Assembly: GCA_963797475.1 (NCBI GenBank)
Contig: CAWCPR010000001.1
Span: forward strand, 434,001-498,000
DNA from: CAWCPR01 sp963797475
Lineage (GTDB): Bacteria > Chloroflexota > Anaerolineae > Anaerolineales > UBA4823
Reading direction: 5' to 3'
DNA length: 64,000 nucleotides
In this document: positions 7,680-15,825 of the stretch, piece after piece
How the letters are laid out: each line of letters begins with the position of its first letter
Position numbering within the stretch: position 1 is the first letter of the stretch
Program-made: the position numbers and the translations under genes
Notes under the pieces: generated by a model
What the model was told of the DNA's origin: nothing
Seen by the model: only the letters and a program-made list of their open reading frames with translations
The model's database searches: none

Positions 7680-9671
7680 ATGACTCAATTAACGATTGAC
7701 GGTAAATTCATCCAGGTACCTGAGCGCATTACGGTCCTGCAGGCGACCAAAATAGCCGGCATCGACATCCCCACCTTGTGCGACCACCCGGCGTTGAAAC
7801 CTTACGGCGGCTGCCGCCTGTGCGTGGTCGAAGTGGAAGGGATGCGCACTTTACAGGCGTCCTGCACGCTTCCAGTTTACGAGGGCATGGTGGTGCATAC
7901 CGATACGCCAAAGGTGCACAAAGCGCGTGAATTTGTCCTTACGCTGCTCTTCAGTGAGCGCAACCACTTTTGTATGTATTGTCAAAAAAGCGGTGGGGAC
8001 TGCGATCTTCAGAACGCCGCCTACGGCGAGCAGATGACTCACTGGCCCTTGCAGCCCAATTGGAAGCATTTCGCATTGGACGCTTCGCACCCGACCATCG
8101 CAATCGATCACAACCGCTGCATCTTGTGCCGGCGTTGTGTGCGCGCTTGCGCTGATCTGGTCGGGAACTTCACTCTGGGAATCGAAAACCGCGGCGCAAG
8201 CAGCCTACTGGTTGCCGACGCGGGAGTGCCTTTCGGCGAAAGCTCGTGCATCCGCTGCGGCACCTGCGTCCAGATCTGCCCTACCGGCGCCCTGATCGAC
8301 CGCCCCAGCGCCTACCTGGGGCTCGAATCCAACGTTGAACATGTTAGCAGCGTCTGCGTGGGTTGCAGTGTGGGCTGCGGGGTCGAACTGCTGGTGCGAA
8401 ATAATCAACTGGTGCGTATCGATGGCGACTGGGATGCCGGGCTAAACGGCGGTGTGCTGTGCGAACTGGGCCGCTACACGCCTCTGATGGAAGAGCGCAG
8501 CCGAATTCGGACGCCTCTGGTTAAGAAAAACGGAAGCCAGGTACCCGCAACCTGGGCAGAAGCCCTGGACATACTGGCCAGCCGGCTGCTGCCGCTCAAA
8601 GGCCAAAATGGGAATGGGATCGCTGCCCTGGCCTCCACCCGGCTGCCTGCTGAAGCATTGTTTGCCTTCCGGGAGCTTTTCAAAAGCCAGTTAGACAGCC
8701 CGCTGGTGACCAGCATTGAAGAAGACGCCACCCACAACGGCAACTTCGTAGAGCACAACAGGGATCAGCTTGCAGCCTTGAAAGAATCGGACTGCGTGGT
8801 CGTGATCGGCGCAGACCTGTTCAAGAGCCACCAGGTTGCTGGTTTCTTCGTCAAGCGGAACCTGTCCAAAGGGACCCGCCTGATCGTTATCGACCCCTAC
8901 GAAAACGAAATGAGCGATTTCGCGACTTATGCGCTGCGCCCTGAACCGGGCTCAGACCAGCAGCTCTTGCACGGATTGATGAGCGCAGTTGAGGAATTCA
9001 CCCAGGATAAGCGCGTAACTCCTGGGGCGAATGGAGGCCTGGGTCACAGTTTGAAGTCTGCCAGCCAGGCCGCCGGCATCCCAGTGGAGACAATCCGCGC
9101 GGTTGGCCTTTTAATCAGTGCAGCACAAAAACCCGTTTTCGTTTATGGAAAAGGCCTGACAGCGCAACATAACGAACCGGCAATCGAGGCGTTATTCAAC
9201 CTGGCGCAAATGGTGGAAGGAACGCTCGTCAACCCGTTTGGAAAAGCCAACAGCCTTGCTGCCTATCATTATCGACTGGACCAGCCCTTTGTGCTAAAGG
9301 GTCAACAGGTTGTATTCCTGGCCCTGGGAGACGATTTCCCCACGCCCCGTCTGGTCAATCAGGTTGAAAATGCACAATTCCTGGCAGTACAGGCCAGCTA
9401 TACTTCACCGCTCAGCGAGCGCGCCGATATCGTATTGCCAGTGGAAATGTGGGCCGAACAAGAGGGTCACTTTGTGAACCTGGAAGGGCGGCTGCAAGAA
9501 GCTCGCAAAGCGTTGAAAGCTCCGGCGGAAACTTGGTCGAATGTGATGGTCTTTGAGTCGCTGGCCGAACGGCTGGGCTTGCAGATCGACAATCGTTGGC
9601 AGGCTGGGCTCTCCCTTGATGATCCTACGCCCGTCGATCCCCCGGCCGTCATTGCACCAGATCAGGCCTGA
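7680..9671 (+). CDS. NuoG-like Fe-S subunit with degenerate molybdopterin domain
   Basis: A 663-residue protein. Residues about 1-80 are a plant-type [2Fe-2S] ferredoxin (DHPALKPYGGCRLCVVEV), followed by the His-Cys N5-type site (FCMYCQKSGGDCDLQ) and two [4Fe-4S] clusters (RCILCRRCVRAC and SCIRCGTCVQICPTG). From about residue 220 comes the Fe4S4 segment CVGCSVGCGVEL and a molybdopterin-oxidoreductase-like domain. The C-terminal dinucleotide-binding domain of true molybdoenzymes is missing, so I infer a structural domain as in NuoG. Classical HoxU has only the first 230 or so residues. It links the diaphorase to HoxY. Confidence 0.9.
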   Translation: MTQLTIDGKFIQVPERITVLQATKIAGIDIPTLCDHPALKPYGGCRLCVVEVEGMRTLQASCTLPVYEGMVVHTDTPKVHKAREFVLTLLFSERNHFCMYCQKSGGDCDLQNAAYGEQMTHWPLQPNWKHFALDASHPTIAIDHNRCILCRRCVRACADLVGNFTLGIENRGASSLLVADAGVPFGESSCIRCGTCVQICPTGALIDRPSAYLGLESNVEHVSSVCVGCSVGCGVELLVRNNQLVRIDGDWDAGLNGGVLCELGRYTPLMEERSRIRTPLVKKNGSQVPATWAEALDILASRLLPLKGQNGNGIAALASTRLPAEALFAFRELFKSQLDSPLVTSIEEDATHNGNFVEHNRDQLAALKESDCVVVIGADLFKSHQVAGFFVKRNLSKGTRLIVIDPYENEMSDFATYALRPEPGSDQQLLHGLMSAVEEFTQDKRVTPGANGGLGHSLKSASQAAGIPVETIRAVGLLISAAQKPVFVYGKGLTAQHNEPAIEALFNLAQMVEGTLVNPFGKANSLAAYHYRLDQPFVLKGQQVVFLALGDDFPTPRLVNQVENAQFLAVQASYTSPLSERADIVLPVEMWAEQEGHFVNLEGRLQEARKALKAPAETWSNVMVFESLAERLGLQIDNRWQAGLSLDDPTPVDPPAVIAPDQA

Positions 9672-9697
9672 AAGAATCGAACTGGAGAAATAAAATA

Positions 9698-10240
9698 ATG
9701 GTGAAACCAAAAATCTCGAGCGATTGGATGGCCGGCTGCTCCGGCTGCCATATGTCCTTGTTAGATATCGATGAGCGCATCGTGACGATCTCCCAACTGG
9801 CAGAAATCCGCGCCACCCCTATCACCGATCTGAAGGAACCCGACAAGGCCGGCGTCGACTTAGGCATCCTGGAGGGCGGCGTGAACAACAGCGCCAACGA
9901 AGAGGTGGCTCAGCGCATGCGCAGCCGCTGTAAGATCCTGGTAGCGTTAGGCGACTGCGCCGTTTTTGGCGGTGTGCCTGCCATGCGGAATTTCTTCCCC
10001 ATGGAAGAGGCCCTGCGCCGCGCTTACGTGGAAACAGAGAGCACCGATTCGGAAGGCAAGATCCCGGATGACCCCGAGCTGGCGGTGATGACACGGGTGC
10101 GGGCCGTCCACGAAGTCGTTCCGGTGGACGTTTTCGTGCCCGGCTGCCCGCCAGACCCGGACGTGATCTACTACGTGTTGAGCGAGCTGGCGCAGGGACG
10201 CATCCCCCAGATTAAGGAAGAAAAACTCGATTGGCATTAG
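9698..10240 (+). CDS. hoxY: [NiFe]-hydrogenase small subunit HoxY
   Basis: A 180-residue soluble small subunit related to the 20-kDa complex I subunit. Cys14 and Cys17 (GCSGC), the Cys of LGDCAVFGG and that of VPGCPPDPD are the four ligands of the proximal [4Fe-4S] cluster. There is no Tat signal and no extra clusters, as in cytoplasmic group 3 hydrogenases. It lies between the NuoG-like subunit and HoxH and passes electrons from the NiFe site to the diaphorase. Confidence 0.93.
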   Translation: MVKPKISSDWMAGCSGCHMSLLDIDERIVTISQLAEIRATPITDLKEPDKAGVDLGILEGGVNNSANEEVAQRMRSRCKILVALGDCAVFGGVPAMRNFFPMEEALRRAYVETESTDSEGKIPDDPELAVMTRVRAVHEVVPVDVFVPGCPPDPDVIYYVLSELAQGRIPQIKEEKLDWH

Positions 10241-10288
10241 CCGGATGATCGCCCGTGTGGGTGAATTAAATCCGAATGGAGAACGAGA

Positions 10289-10816
10289 ATGGTATCTCAG
10301 AAAATAACGATTGAGCCCGTAACCCGCATCGAAGGGCACGCCAAAGTTACGATACATCTCAAAGACAACGGGCAGGTAGACCACGCCTACCTGCATATTA
10401 ACGAGTTCCGCGGCTTTGAAAAGTTCTGCGAAGGCCGCCTGGTCTCCGAAATGCCCTCCATCACGCCGCGTATTTGCGGAATATGCCCGGTCAGCCATCA
10501 CCTGGCGGCGGCGAAAGCGGGCGATCGGGTGCTCGGCGCACCGCCGCCCCGGCCCGCATCCTTACTACGCGAACTGATGCACATGGGCCAGATCATCCAA
10601 AGCCATGGGATGCACTTCTTCGAGCTTGCCGGCCCGGACTTGCTGTTGGGTTTTGACGCCGACCCCGCAACTCGCAATGTCATCGGGCTGATCGGCGCCA
10701 ATCCGGAACTGGCGCTTAAAGCCGTCAACTTGCGCAAGTTTGGCCAGGAGATCATCCGCACCCTGGGCGGCCGGCGCATTCACCCGAACTTCGCGGTTCC
10801 AGGTGGGCGTCAATAA
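10289..10816 (+). CDS. hoxH: HoxH large subunit, N-terminal part (frameshifted)
   Basis: The N-terminal 175 residues of a group 3 [NiFe]-hydrogenase large subunit. It has the typical start (TIEPVTRIEGHAKV) and the first pair of NiFe ligands in RICGICPVSH. The frame stops early after AVPGGRQ because of one extra G in the GGG at 10805-10807. Reading GG restores AVPGGVNKALKLEEREAIL in the next frame, and a second extra G at 10850-10851 must be removed to reach the C-terminal part. As written, no full HoxH can be made. I suspect sequence errors because every other hydrogenase gene is intact, but real decay cannot be excluded. Confidence 0.85.
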   Translation: MVSQKITIEPVTRIEGHAKVTIHLKDNGQVDHAYLHINEFRGFEKFCEGRLVSEMPSITPRICGICPVSHHLAAAKAGDRVLGAPPPRPASLLRELMHMGQIIQSHGMHFFELAGPDLLLGFDADPATRNVIGLIGANPELALKAVNLRKFGQEIIRTLGGRRIHPNFAVPGGRQ

Positions 10817-10857
10817 GGCTTTGAAATTGGAAGAACGCGAGGCTATCCTGGTCTGGT

Positions 10858-11724
10858 GTGGACGAAGCCCTGGCTGCCGTCCAATTAGGCCTGGGTATCG
10901 CCGGCGAGTGGGCGGAAAAGAACCGGGAAGATATCGAAAAGTTCGCCGTACTGACGACGGGTTACCTGGGCCTGGTCACCCCAGAAAATGGGTTGGAGCT
11001 GTACGACGGCGAAGTGCGCCTGATCGATCCGGCTGGGTATCAGCTCGAACGCTTCGATGGACAGGATTACCTGGAAATCATCGCCGAACATGTCGAAAGC
11101 TGGTCGTACTTGAAGTTTCCGTACTACAAGAAGATGGGTTGGCCGCAAGGCGTATATCGCGTCGGACCGCTTGGGCGCCTGAATGTCGTCGATAAAATCG
11201 ATACCCCGCTTGCCAACGCAGAGCTGCAGCGGTTCAAAGCCCTTAACCCGGGCCACCCGGTTGAAAACACCCTGTATTATCACTACGCCCGTTTGATCGA
11301 AGCGCTGTTTGCTGTCGAACGCGTCCGCGTATTACTCGAAGACGCCGACATTCTCAGCACCGAAATTCTTAACACACACAAGGAATACCGGGGGGAGGGC
11401 GTGGGCGTGCTGGAAGCGCCGCGCGGCACGCTCTTTCACCACTATTGGGCGGACGAAAATGGAAAGCTGGAAAAGGTTAACCTGATCGTCGCCACTGGCC
11501 ACAACAATTGGGCCATGAGCCAGGCCGTGGACAGCGTCGCGAAGACGTACATCACCGGCCCAGAGATCCATGAAGGGCTGTTGAACCGGGTGGAGGCCGC
11601 CGTTCGTGCTTACGATCCCTGCCTGTCTTGCTCCACCCACGCGATTGGTCAAATGCCGCTCCAAATTGAAGTGCTGGACCCGCAGGGTGAGCTGCTGCAG
11701 ACTCTCAGCAATTTGAATGGTTAA
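10858..11724 (+). CDS. hoxH: HoxH large subunit, C-terminal part (frameshifted)
   Basis: This is the rest of HoxH: about 288 residues from VDEALAAVQLGLG to the end. The second pair of NiFe ligands is in DPCLSCSTH, followed by a 27-residue tail that is normally removed by a maturation endopeptidase, matching the hoxW gene at 12381. The GTG at 10858 is only the first start-like codon after the frameshift. No Shine-Dalgarno is present, so this part should not be translated alone. Together with the upstream part and about 15 bridging residues it gives a normal length of roughly 475 residues. Confidence 0.85.
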   Translation: MDEALAAVQLGLGIAGEWAEKNREDIEKFAVLTTGYLGLVTPENGLELYDGEVRLIDPAGYQLERFDGQDYLEIIAEHVESWSYLKFPYYKKMGWPQGVYRVGPLGRLNVVDKIDTPLANAELQRFKALNPGHPVENTLYYHYARLIEALFAVERVRVLLEDADILSTEILNTHKEYRGEGVGVLEAPRGTLFHHYWADENGKLEKVNLIVATGHNNWAMSQAVDSVAKTYITGPEIHEGLLNRVEAAVRAYDPCLSCSTHAIGQMPLQIEVLDPQGELLQTLSNLNG

Positions 11725-11739
11725 ACGGCGCTTCAGAAC

Positions 11740-11768
11740 TTGTAACCAACAGCCTGCCGGTGTAAAAT
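11740..11768 (+). promoter_or_regulatory. promoter of CBS gene
   Basis: TTGTAA at 11740-11745 and TAAAAT at 11763-11768 are 17 bases apart. The start near 11775 would give a short leader carrying GAAGGAG before ATG 11790. The CBS gene may thus be transcribed apart from the hydrogenase operon. Confidence 0.5.
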
Positions 11769-11789
11769 TGAAGTGAAGGAGAATGTACA

Positions 11790-12236
11790 ATGATGACCGT
11801 TCGGGAGCTTCTCCAGGTTAAAAACGACGAAAATACCTATTCTGTTTCACCAGACACCTCCGTTTATAATGCCTTGAATTTGATGGCAGAAAAGAACGTA
11901 GGGGCGGTCATGATCGTGGATAAAAGCCAGATGATCGGCATCTTCACCGAGCGCGATTACGCCCGTAAGGTCGTGTTGAAGGGCAAGACCTCGTTGGAAA
12001 CGCCGATCAAAGAAATCATGACATCCGAGATGGTCACAGTTCATCTCGATTCAACCCTCGAGGAGTGCATGAACCTGATGATCCAATGGCACATCCGCCA
12101 CCTGCCCATTATGCAAGAAGGGCGCCTGGTTGGGATGGTCTCCATGCGGGATGTCGTGCAGACGATCATCGCCATGAAACAGAACACAATCGACAGCCTG
12201 GAGAATTACATTCTGGGCGAGGGTTACGCCAAGTAG
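11790..12236 (+). CDS. two-CBS-domain protein
   Basis: A 148-residue protein made almost wholly of a CBS pair (about residues 8-65 and 73-132), with the usual GIFTERDYARK and GMVSMRDVVQ endings of each repeat. CBS pairs bind adenine nucleotides or NAD and regulate partners. Its place between hoxH and hoxW suggests an energy-state sensor for the hydrogenase, but this is only inferred from position. It has its own promoter and a good ribosome binding site. Confidence 0.9.
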   Translation: MMTVRELLQVKNDENTYSVSPDTSVYNALNLMAEKNVGAVMIVDKSQMIGIFTERDYARKVVLKGKTSLETPIKEIMTSEMVTVHLDSTLEECMNLMIQWHIRHLPIMQEGRLVGMVSMRDVVQTIIAMKQNTIDSLENYILGEGYAK

Positions 12237-12330
12237 CCAGAATTTCACGCCGCCCGCATAGCTGGCAGAGTGCAGTTTAAGCAAGAAGCCCTATCTGGCA
12301 GTCTGCCAGGTTAGCTCACGCATCCAGCCA

Positions 12331-12363
12331 GGGGTAGTGCGATAGAAAGAGTCGCATTACCCC
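12331..12363 (+). terminator. hairpin between CBS gene and hoxW
   Basis: GGGGTAGTGCGA (12331-12342) pairs with TCGCATTACCCC (12352-12363) with one G-U pair. TGAATTGATTTT follows. It may end the CBS transcript or attenuate read-through into hoxW, whose ATG is 17 bases further and has no Shine-Dalgarno. A smaller CTGGCA/TGCCAG hairpin lies at 12295-12309. Confidence 0.45.
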
Positions 12364-12380
12364 TGAATTGATTTTCCCCC

Positions 12381-12899
12381 ATGAATTTCGACCCACAAAA
12401 AACGCTGGTCCTTGGATATGGCAATACAGATCGCCAGGACGATGGAGTCGCCTGGCACGTTCTGGTGGAATTGGCGGACCGGTTGGAAATCCCCAAGCCG
12501 GCCACAATGGATGACGACTTTGCCAGCGCCGGTCGCTCTGTCGAGCTGCTCTTCACCCTCCAGCTTACGCCCGAATTGGCCGAGACCTTGGCCCGCTTCA
12601 ACCGGGTTTGTTTCGTAGACGCCCACACCGGTGAAGTGGCCGAAGAAATACACTTTACCCTAATCCGGGCCGAATTCCAAACCTCGCCGTTCACCCATCA
12701 CCTGACGCCTAGCACCTGCCTGGCCCTGGCAAAAACGCTGTATGGAAAAGAATTGCAGGCTGCGCTGATTTCTATCCGCGGTTATAAATTCGGCTTTTCC
12801 CGCTCGCTTTCTACGCGCACCCAGCGTCTCGTTGCCGAGGCGACCGGGCGCATCGAAGATTGGCTCCAGCCCCCGGGCCACGAAACCAGGCATATTTGA
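12381..12899 (+). CDS. hoxW: [NiFe]-hydrogenase maturation protease HoxW-like
   Basis: A 172-residue member of the HyaD/HybD/HoxW family of nickel-dependent endopeptidases that cleave the C-terminal tail of the large subunit after NiFe insertion. The N-terminal LGYGNTDRQDDGVAW carries the first acidic metal ligand; CFVDAHTG and FTHHLTPSTCL carry the others. The substrate is probably HoxH, which keeps a 27-residue tail after DPCLSCSTH. The protein is slightly longer than typical and diverges after residue 60. Confidence 0.85.
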   Translation: MNFDPQKTLVLGYGNTDRQDDGVAWHVLVELADRLEIPKPATMDDDFASAGRSVELLFTLQLTPELAETLARFNRVCFVDAHTGEVAEEIHFTLIRAEFQTSPFTHHLTPSTCLALAKTLYGKELQAALISIRGYKFGFSRSLSTRTQRLVAEATGRIEDWLQPPGHETRHI

Positions 12900-13042
12900 G
12901 AGGGTTGAAGCCATGATGAAGACCTTTGCCTGGAACTAATTTAAGAAGATAATCGTCTTACTTTGGGAACCACGGACGGCAGTCTGTAATCCCCGCTTGG
13001 CTATCTGTTGCGAATGCATGATCTGAATAGAGGAGAATTTCT

Positions 13043-14221
13043 ATGGTTCTGCACAAACGCCACTTCGTGCTGGTATTGCCCCTTGCCTTGCTGCTGGCTG
13101 CCTGCAACCTGCCGGCCAACACAACAGCTACCCCACTGGACCCGGGCCTGATCTACACCCAGGCGGCCGAAACGGTGATGGTCCAGCTCACCCAGATCGC
13201 CCAGGGCTTTACAGCAACTCCGCAAAGTCCAGGCCAGCCATCCCAAACCAACGAGCCGAATCTGCCCAGTTCCACCCCGCAGCCTACCAACACCCCCTTA
13301 CCTTCGGCAACGCTGCCGCAGCCGACCCAACCGCCGCCGACAGCGACGACCGCGCCTACCGCCACGCCCCTGCCGTGTAATTGGGCGGAATTTGTCCGGG
13401 ATGTCACCGTGCCCGATAACACCACTTTCACCCCGGGGGAATCTTTCACCAAGACCTGGCGCTTGAAAAATATCGGCTCGTGCACCTGGACGACGAGTTA
13501 TAAACTGGTGTTTTTCAAAGGCGATTCGATGGGCGCAGACACAGTTCCCTTGCCAGGAACTGTAAAGCCGGGTGAATCGATCAACCTTTCGGTTGACCTG
13601 ATCGCTCCCGGTACAGGGGGCACCTATCGAAGCGATTGGATGCTGCGGGATGCCAACGGCCGCTTCGGGATCGGCGCTTCGGCCGATAAACCATTTTGGG
13701 TACAAATTAAGGTCGAAGAGCCAACCAGCGGTTTGGTTTACAACCTGGCGAATAATTACTGCACCGCTGAATGGGAGAGCGATGCAGGTTCGCTGCCCTG
13801 CCCGGGGAGCTCGAATCAAAAGGACGGTTTCGTCATCCGCCTGGCCAATCCAAGCCTGGAAAATCGCCATGAAAACGAGCCGGCGCTCTGGACCAATCCC
13901 GAAATGGTAGACGACGGCTGGATAACAGGCGCCTATCCTGCCTTCAAGATTAAAGACGGCGATCATTTCCTGGCGGATATCGGCTGCCTAGCCGGCTACC
14001 CGAAATGTGATGTGACCTTCCAGCTAAACTACCGGGCAGGTGGACCGGATCTCAAGAAACTGGGGGAGTGGAATGAAGTCAACGATGGAAAGATCACCCG
14101 TGTCGATATCGATCTGTCAGATTTGGCAGGAAAAAGCGTCCAATTCGTTTTGACCGTCCTGGCAAACGGCAGCTCCAAAGACGATGCCCCCTTCTGGTTG
14201 GTCCCGCAGGTCTACCGCTGA
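13043..14221 (+). CDS. lipoprotein with NBR1-like Ig domain
   Basis: A 392-residue exported lipoprotein. The signal peptide ends in the lipobox LLAAC (Cys about residue 21). A Thr/Pro/Ser-rich linker covers about residues 55-110, and the next 100 residues are an Ig-like domain of the NBR1 central type, recognisable by FTKTWRLKNIGSCTWT and a conserved Trp pattern. The C-terminal 160 residues look like a second beta domain of unknown role. Such proteins are common in Chloroflexota; the function is presumably binding or adhesion at the cell surface. A strong hairpin follows the stop. Confidence 0.85.
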   Translation: MVLHKRHFVLVLPLALLLAACNLPANTTATPLDPGLIYTQAAETVMVQLTQIAQGFTATPQSPGQPSQTNEPNLPSSTPQPTNTPLPSATLPQPTQPPPTATTAPTATPLPCNWAEFVRDVTVPDNTTFTPGESFTKTWRLKNIGSCTWTTSYKLVFFKGDSMGADTVPLPGTVKPGESINLSVDLIAPGTGGTYRSDWMLRDANGRFGIGASADKPFWVQIKVEEPTSGLVYNLANNYCTAEWESDAGSLPCPGSSNQKDGFVIRLANPSLENRHENEPALWTNPEMVDDGWITGAYPAFKIKDGDHFLADIGCLAGYPKCDVTFQLNYRAGGPDLKKLGEWNEVNDGKITRVDIDLSDLAGKSVQFVLTVLANGSSKDDAPFWLVPQVYR

Positions 14222-14250
14222 ACCATTCGAGCGGCGTAACCGGAAGACTT

Positions 14251-14281
14251 CTGCCCGCAGGCGCACCCAGCCTGCGGGCAG
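14251..14281 (+). terminator. hairpin terminator after lipoprotein gene
   Basis: A perfect 12-bp inverted repeat, CTGCCCGCAGGC (14251-14262) with GCCTGCGGGCAG (14270-14281), loop of 7 bases, 30 bases after the stop. The T tract behind it is short (CCTTTCT). Confidence 0.6.
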
Positions 14282-14306
14282 AGCCTTTCTCCTGCCCGGG
14301 AATTCG

Positions 14307-14315
14307 TGGTATAAA
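14307..14315 (+). promoter_or_regulatory. extended -10 promoter candidate (TGGTATAAA)
   Basis: TGG-TATAAA directly after the terminator fits an extended -10 element for the alpha/beta hydrolase gene. A weaker TGGTAGAAA lies at 14332-14340. Confidence 0.4.
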
Positions 14316-14409
14316 TCCCGAGATTGATTTGTGGTAGAAACTGCTGTGGTGATGCGAAACCTGAAGCCAACGCTCGTTCCGGCTTACAGCCAGGAGGGAT
14401 TTTTTAAAC

Positions 14410-15198
14410 TTGTCGAACAAGAAGGTTGATTGGCCTACACCGCTCCTGAAAAACCCCCAGTTGGAAGGTGATGCATTTTACTGGCGAGGGGGACCAGTCG
14501 GGGTCCTGCTCTCGCATGGGTTTACCGCAACAAGCGCTGAGGTGCGTCCCTTAGGGCAAGTTCTTTTGGAACGAGGCTTCAGCGTGGCAGGTCCTTTGCT
14601 TCCAGGGCATAACGCGCATCCCAACGATCTAAACCACGTTCACTGGCAAGATTGGGTGGCAGCATATGAAGAGATGTATTCTCGATTGTCTGCTGACTGC
14701 GAGACGGTCTTCGTTGGGGGAGAATCGACCGGCGGGCTACTGGCGCTCCACCACGCCATCCAGCACCCTGAAACCGCGGGGGTTCTGCTATACGCACCGG
14801 CCTTGAAATTAAGGCTCAAACCATTTGACTTGTTGCGTCTTTATCTGGCTTCCAATTTCGTCGCCTACATGCCCAAGCCAGTTTCCACCGACAGTAATCC
14901 CTGGCAGGGCTACACTGTCAATCCGCTCAAAGGAGTGATCCAGGTCTTAAACCTGCAACGCTATGTCCGCCCCCGCCTGAAATTAATCCACCAGCCGGTG
15001 TTAATCGTGCACGGCCGGCTGGATCCAACTGTGCATCCCTCAGTTCCAGAGATAATCGCCCAATCTGTCGGATCTGAAATCCGAGAAATCCACTGGATGG
15101 AAAATTCAGGCCATGTCGTGATCATCGATCAAGAATGGCGGGATGTGGCCGAGATTACCGTAAGTTTTATCGAAAGCGTGCTGCAAAAAAGCCAGTAA
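14410..15198 (+). CDS. alpha/beta hydrolase (carboxylesterase/monoglyceride lipase type)
   Basis: A 262-residue serine hydrolase. The oxyanion motif is LLSHGFTATS, the nucleophile elbow GGESTGG, the acid HGRLDPTVHP and the His NSGHVVIID, in the order of Est30-like carboxylesterases. No signal peptide, so it is cytoplasmic. The start is TTG 14410 behind CAGGAGG; there is no ATG nearby. It probably cleaves short-chain esters or monoacylglycerols, which could feed glycerol to the pathway downstream, but this link is only suggested by proximity. Confidence 0.88.
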   Translation: MSNKKVDWPTPLLKNPQLEGDAFYWRGGPVGVLLSHGFTATSAEVRPLGQVLLERGFSVAGPLLPGHNAHPNDLNHVHWQDWVAAYEEMYSRLSADCETVFVGGESTGGLLALHHAIQHPETAGVLLYAPALKLRLKPFDLLRLYLASNFVAYMPKPVSTDSNPWQGYTVNPLKGVIQVLNLQRYVRPRLKLIHQPVLIVHGRLDPTVHPSVPEIIAQSVGSEIREIHWMENSGHVVIIDQEWRDVAEITVSFIESVLQKSQ

Positions 15199-15265
15199 TG
15201 CGTTGATAACCCCCACAAACGATATGCCAATGGTTCCCCTGAATTGGCGGGTATATCCACGAACA

Positions 15266-15487
15266 TCAGTCACTGGATGAAGTCAGCGTACTTTTCCTGT
15301 TTACTTTTAAAGGGCTCGTTTTATGCAGCTCACGAGGCATCGCCTCGTCTTTTGAAAGCCGGATGGGTTTTTCGGCATGTTGGTTGCGGGTGTTAAATCG
15401 CGAGGCAGCGATACTAAGACAGATCAACAAAAAAGCCGAGAAAAGCACCCATATTACGATGATGGCGATGATGAGCGTCGTTGTCAT
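15266..15487 (-). CDS. small single-span membrane protein
   Basis: A 73-residue minus-strand protein with one hydrophobic helix (about residues 4-28) and a basic C-terminal half. The ATG at 15485-15487 is preceded by a good AAAGGAG (complement of 15497-15503), which makes it more credible than its size suggests. No family recognised. It lies between, and opposite to, the alpha/beta hydrolase and MFS genes. Confidence 0.6.
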   Translation of the reverse strand: MTTTLIIAIIVIWVLFSAFLLICLSIAASRFNTRNQHAEKPIRLSKDEAMPRELHKTSPLKVNRKSTLTSSSD

Positions 15488-15825
15488 TCTTTAAAGCTCC
15501 TTTCCAAAATGATTTTGCACAGTAAAGAAGAAAGGACGGGGACGAACGGCTCCTTCAAGATAATTTCACTGCACCAAAACCGAACAGGTTTCCTTTTCAT
15601 AATCCTTAAAGTACAGAGGGCGTTCAGGACTGCCTTCTGGCAACTTGAAACAACCACCCCATTTTATCGAGAAGATGGCAAAATTCCTACTTAATTAGTC
15701 GCATTTCATACAAAAAAGGTTACTGGTGAAATAGAAACAAACTGTTTAAGACCCGCTAGATTGCGGGTGAAACGCTCCCCATTAATACCACATTTTGCTC
15801 CATCCTGGTAGAATGCTGGAAAGGA
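15488..15825. other. intergenic region before MFS gene
   Basis: About 340 bases without a credible gene. It should hold the promoter of the minus-strand small gene, a short ACCCGC/GCGGGT hairpin (15751-15768) and, at 15806-15814, an extended -10 element TGGTAGAAT. Transcription from the latter would begin near 15821, leaving almost no leader before the MFS start. Confidence 0.45.

Noticed and set aside
7680..9671. Formate dehydrogenase instead of a NuoG-like hydrogenase subunit
   Set aside because: The C-terminal pterin-binding domain is missing and hoxY/hoxH follow directly.
12915..12939. Eight-codon ORF after hoxW
   Set aside because: A short ATG ATG frame with an AG-rich stretch before it; no terminator or regulated gene context, so probably chance.
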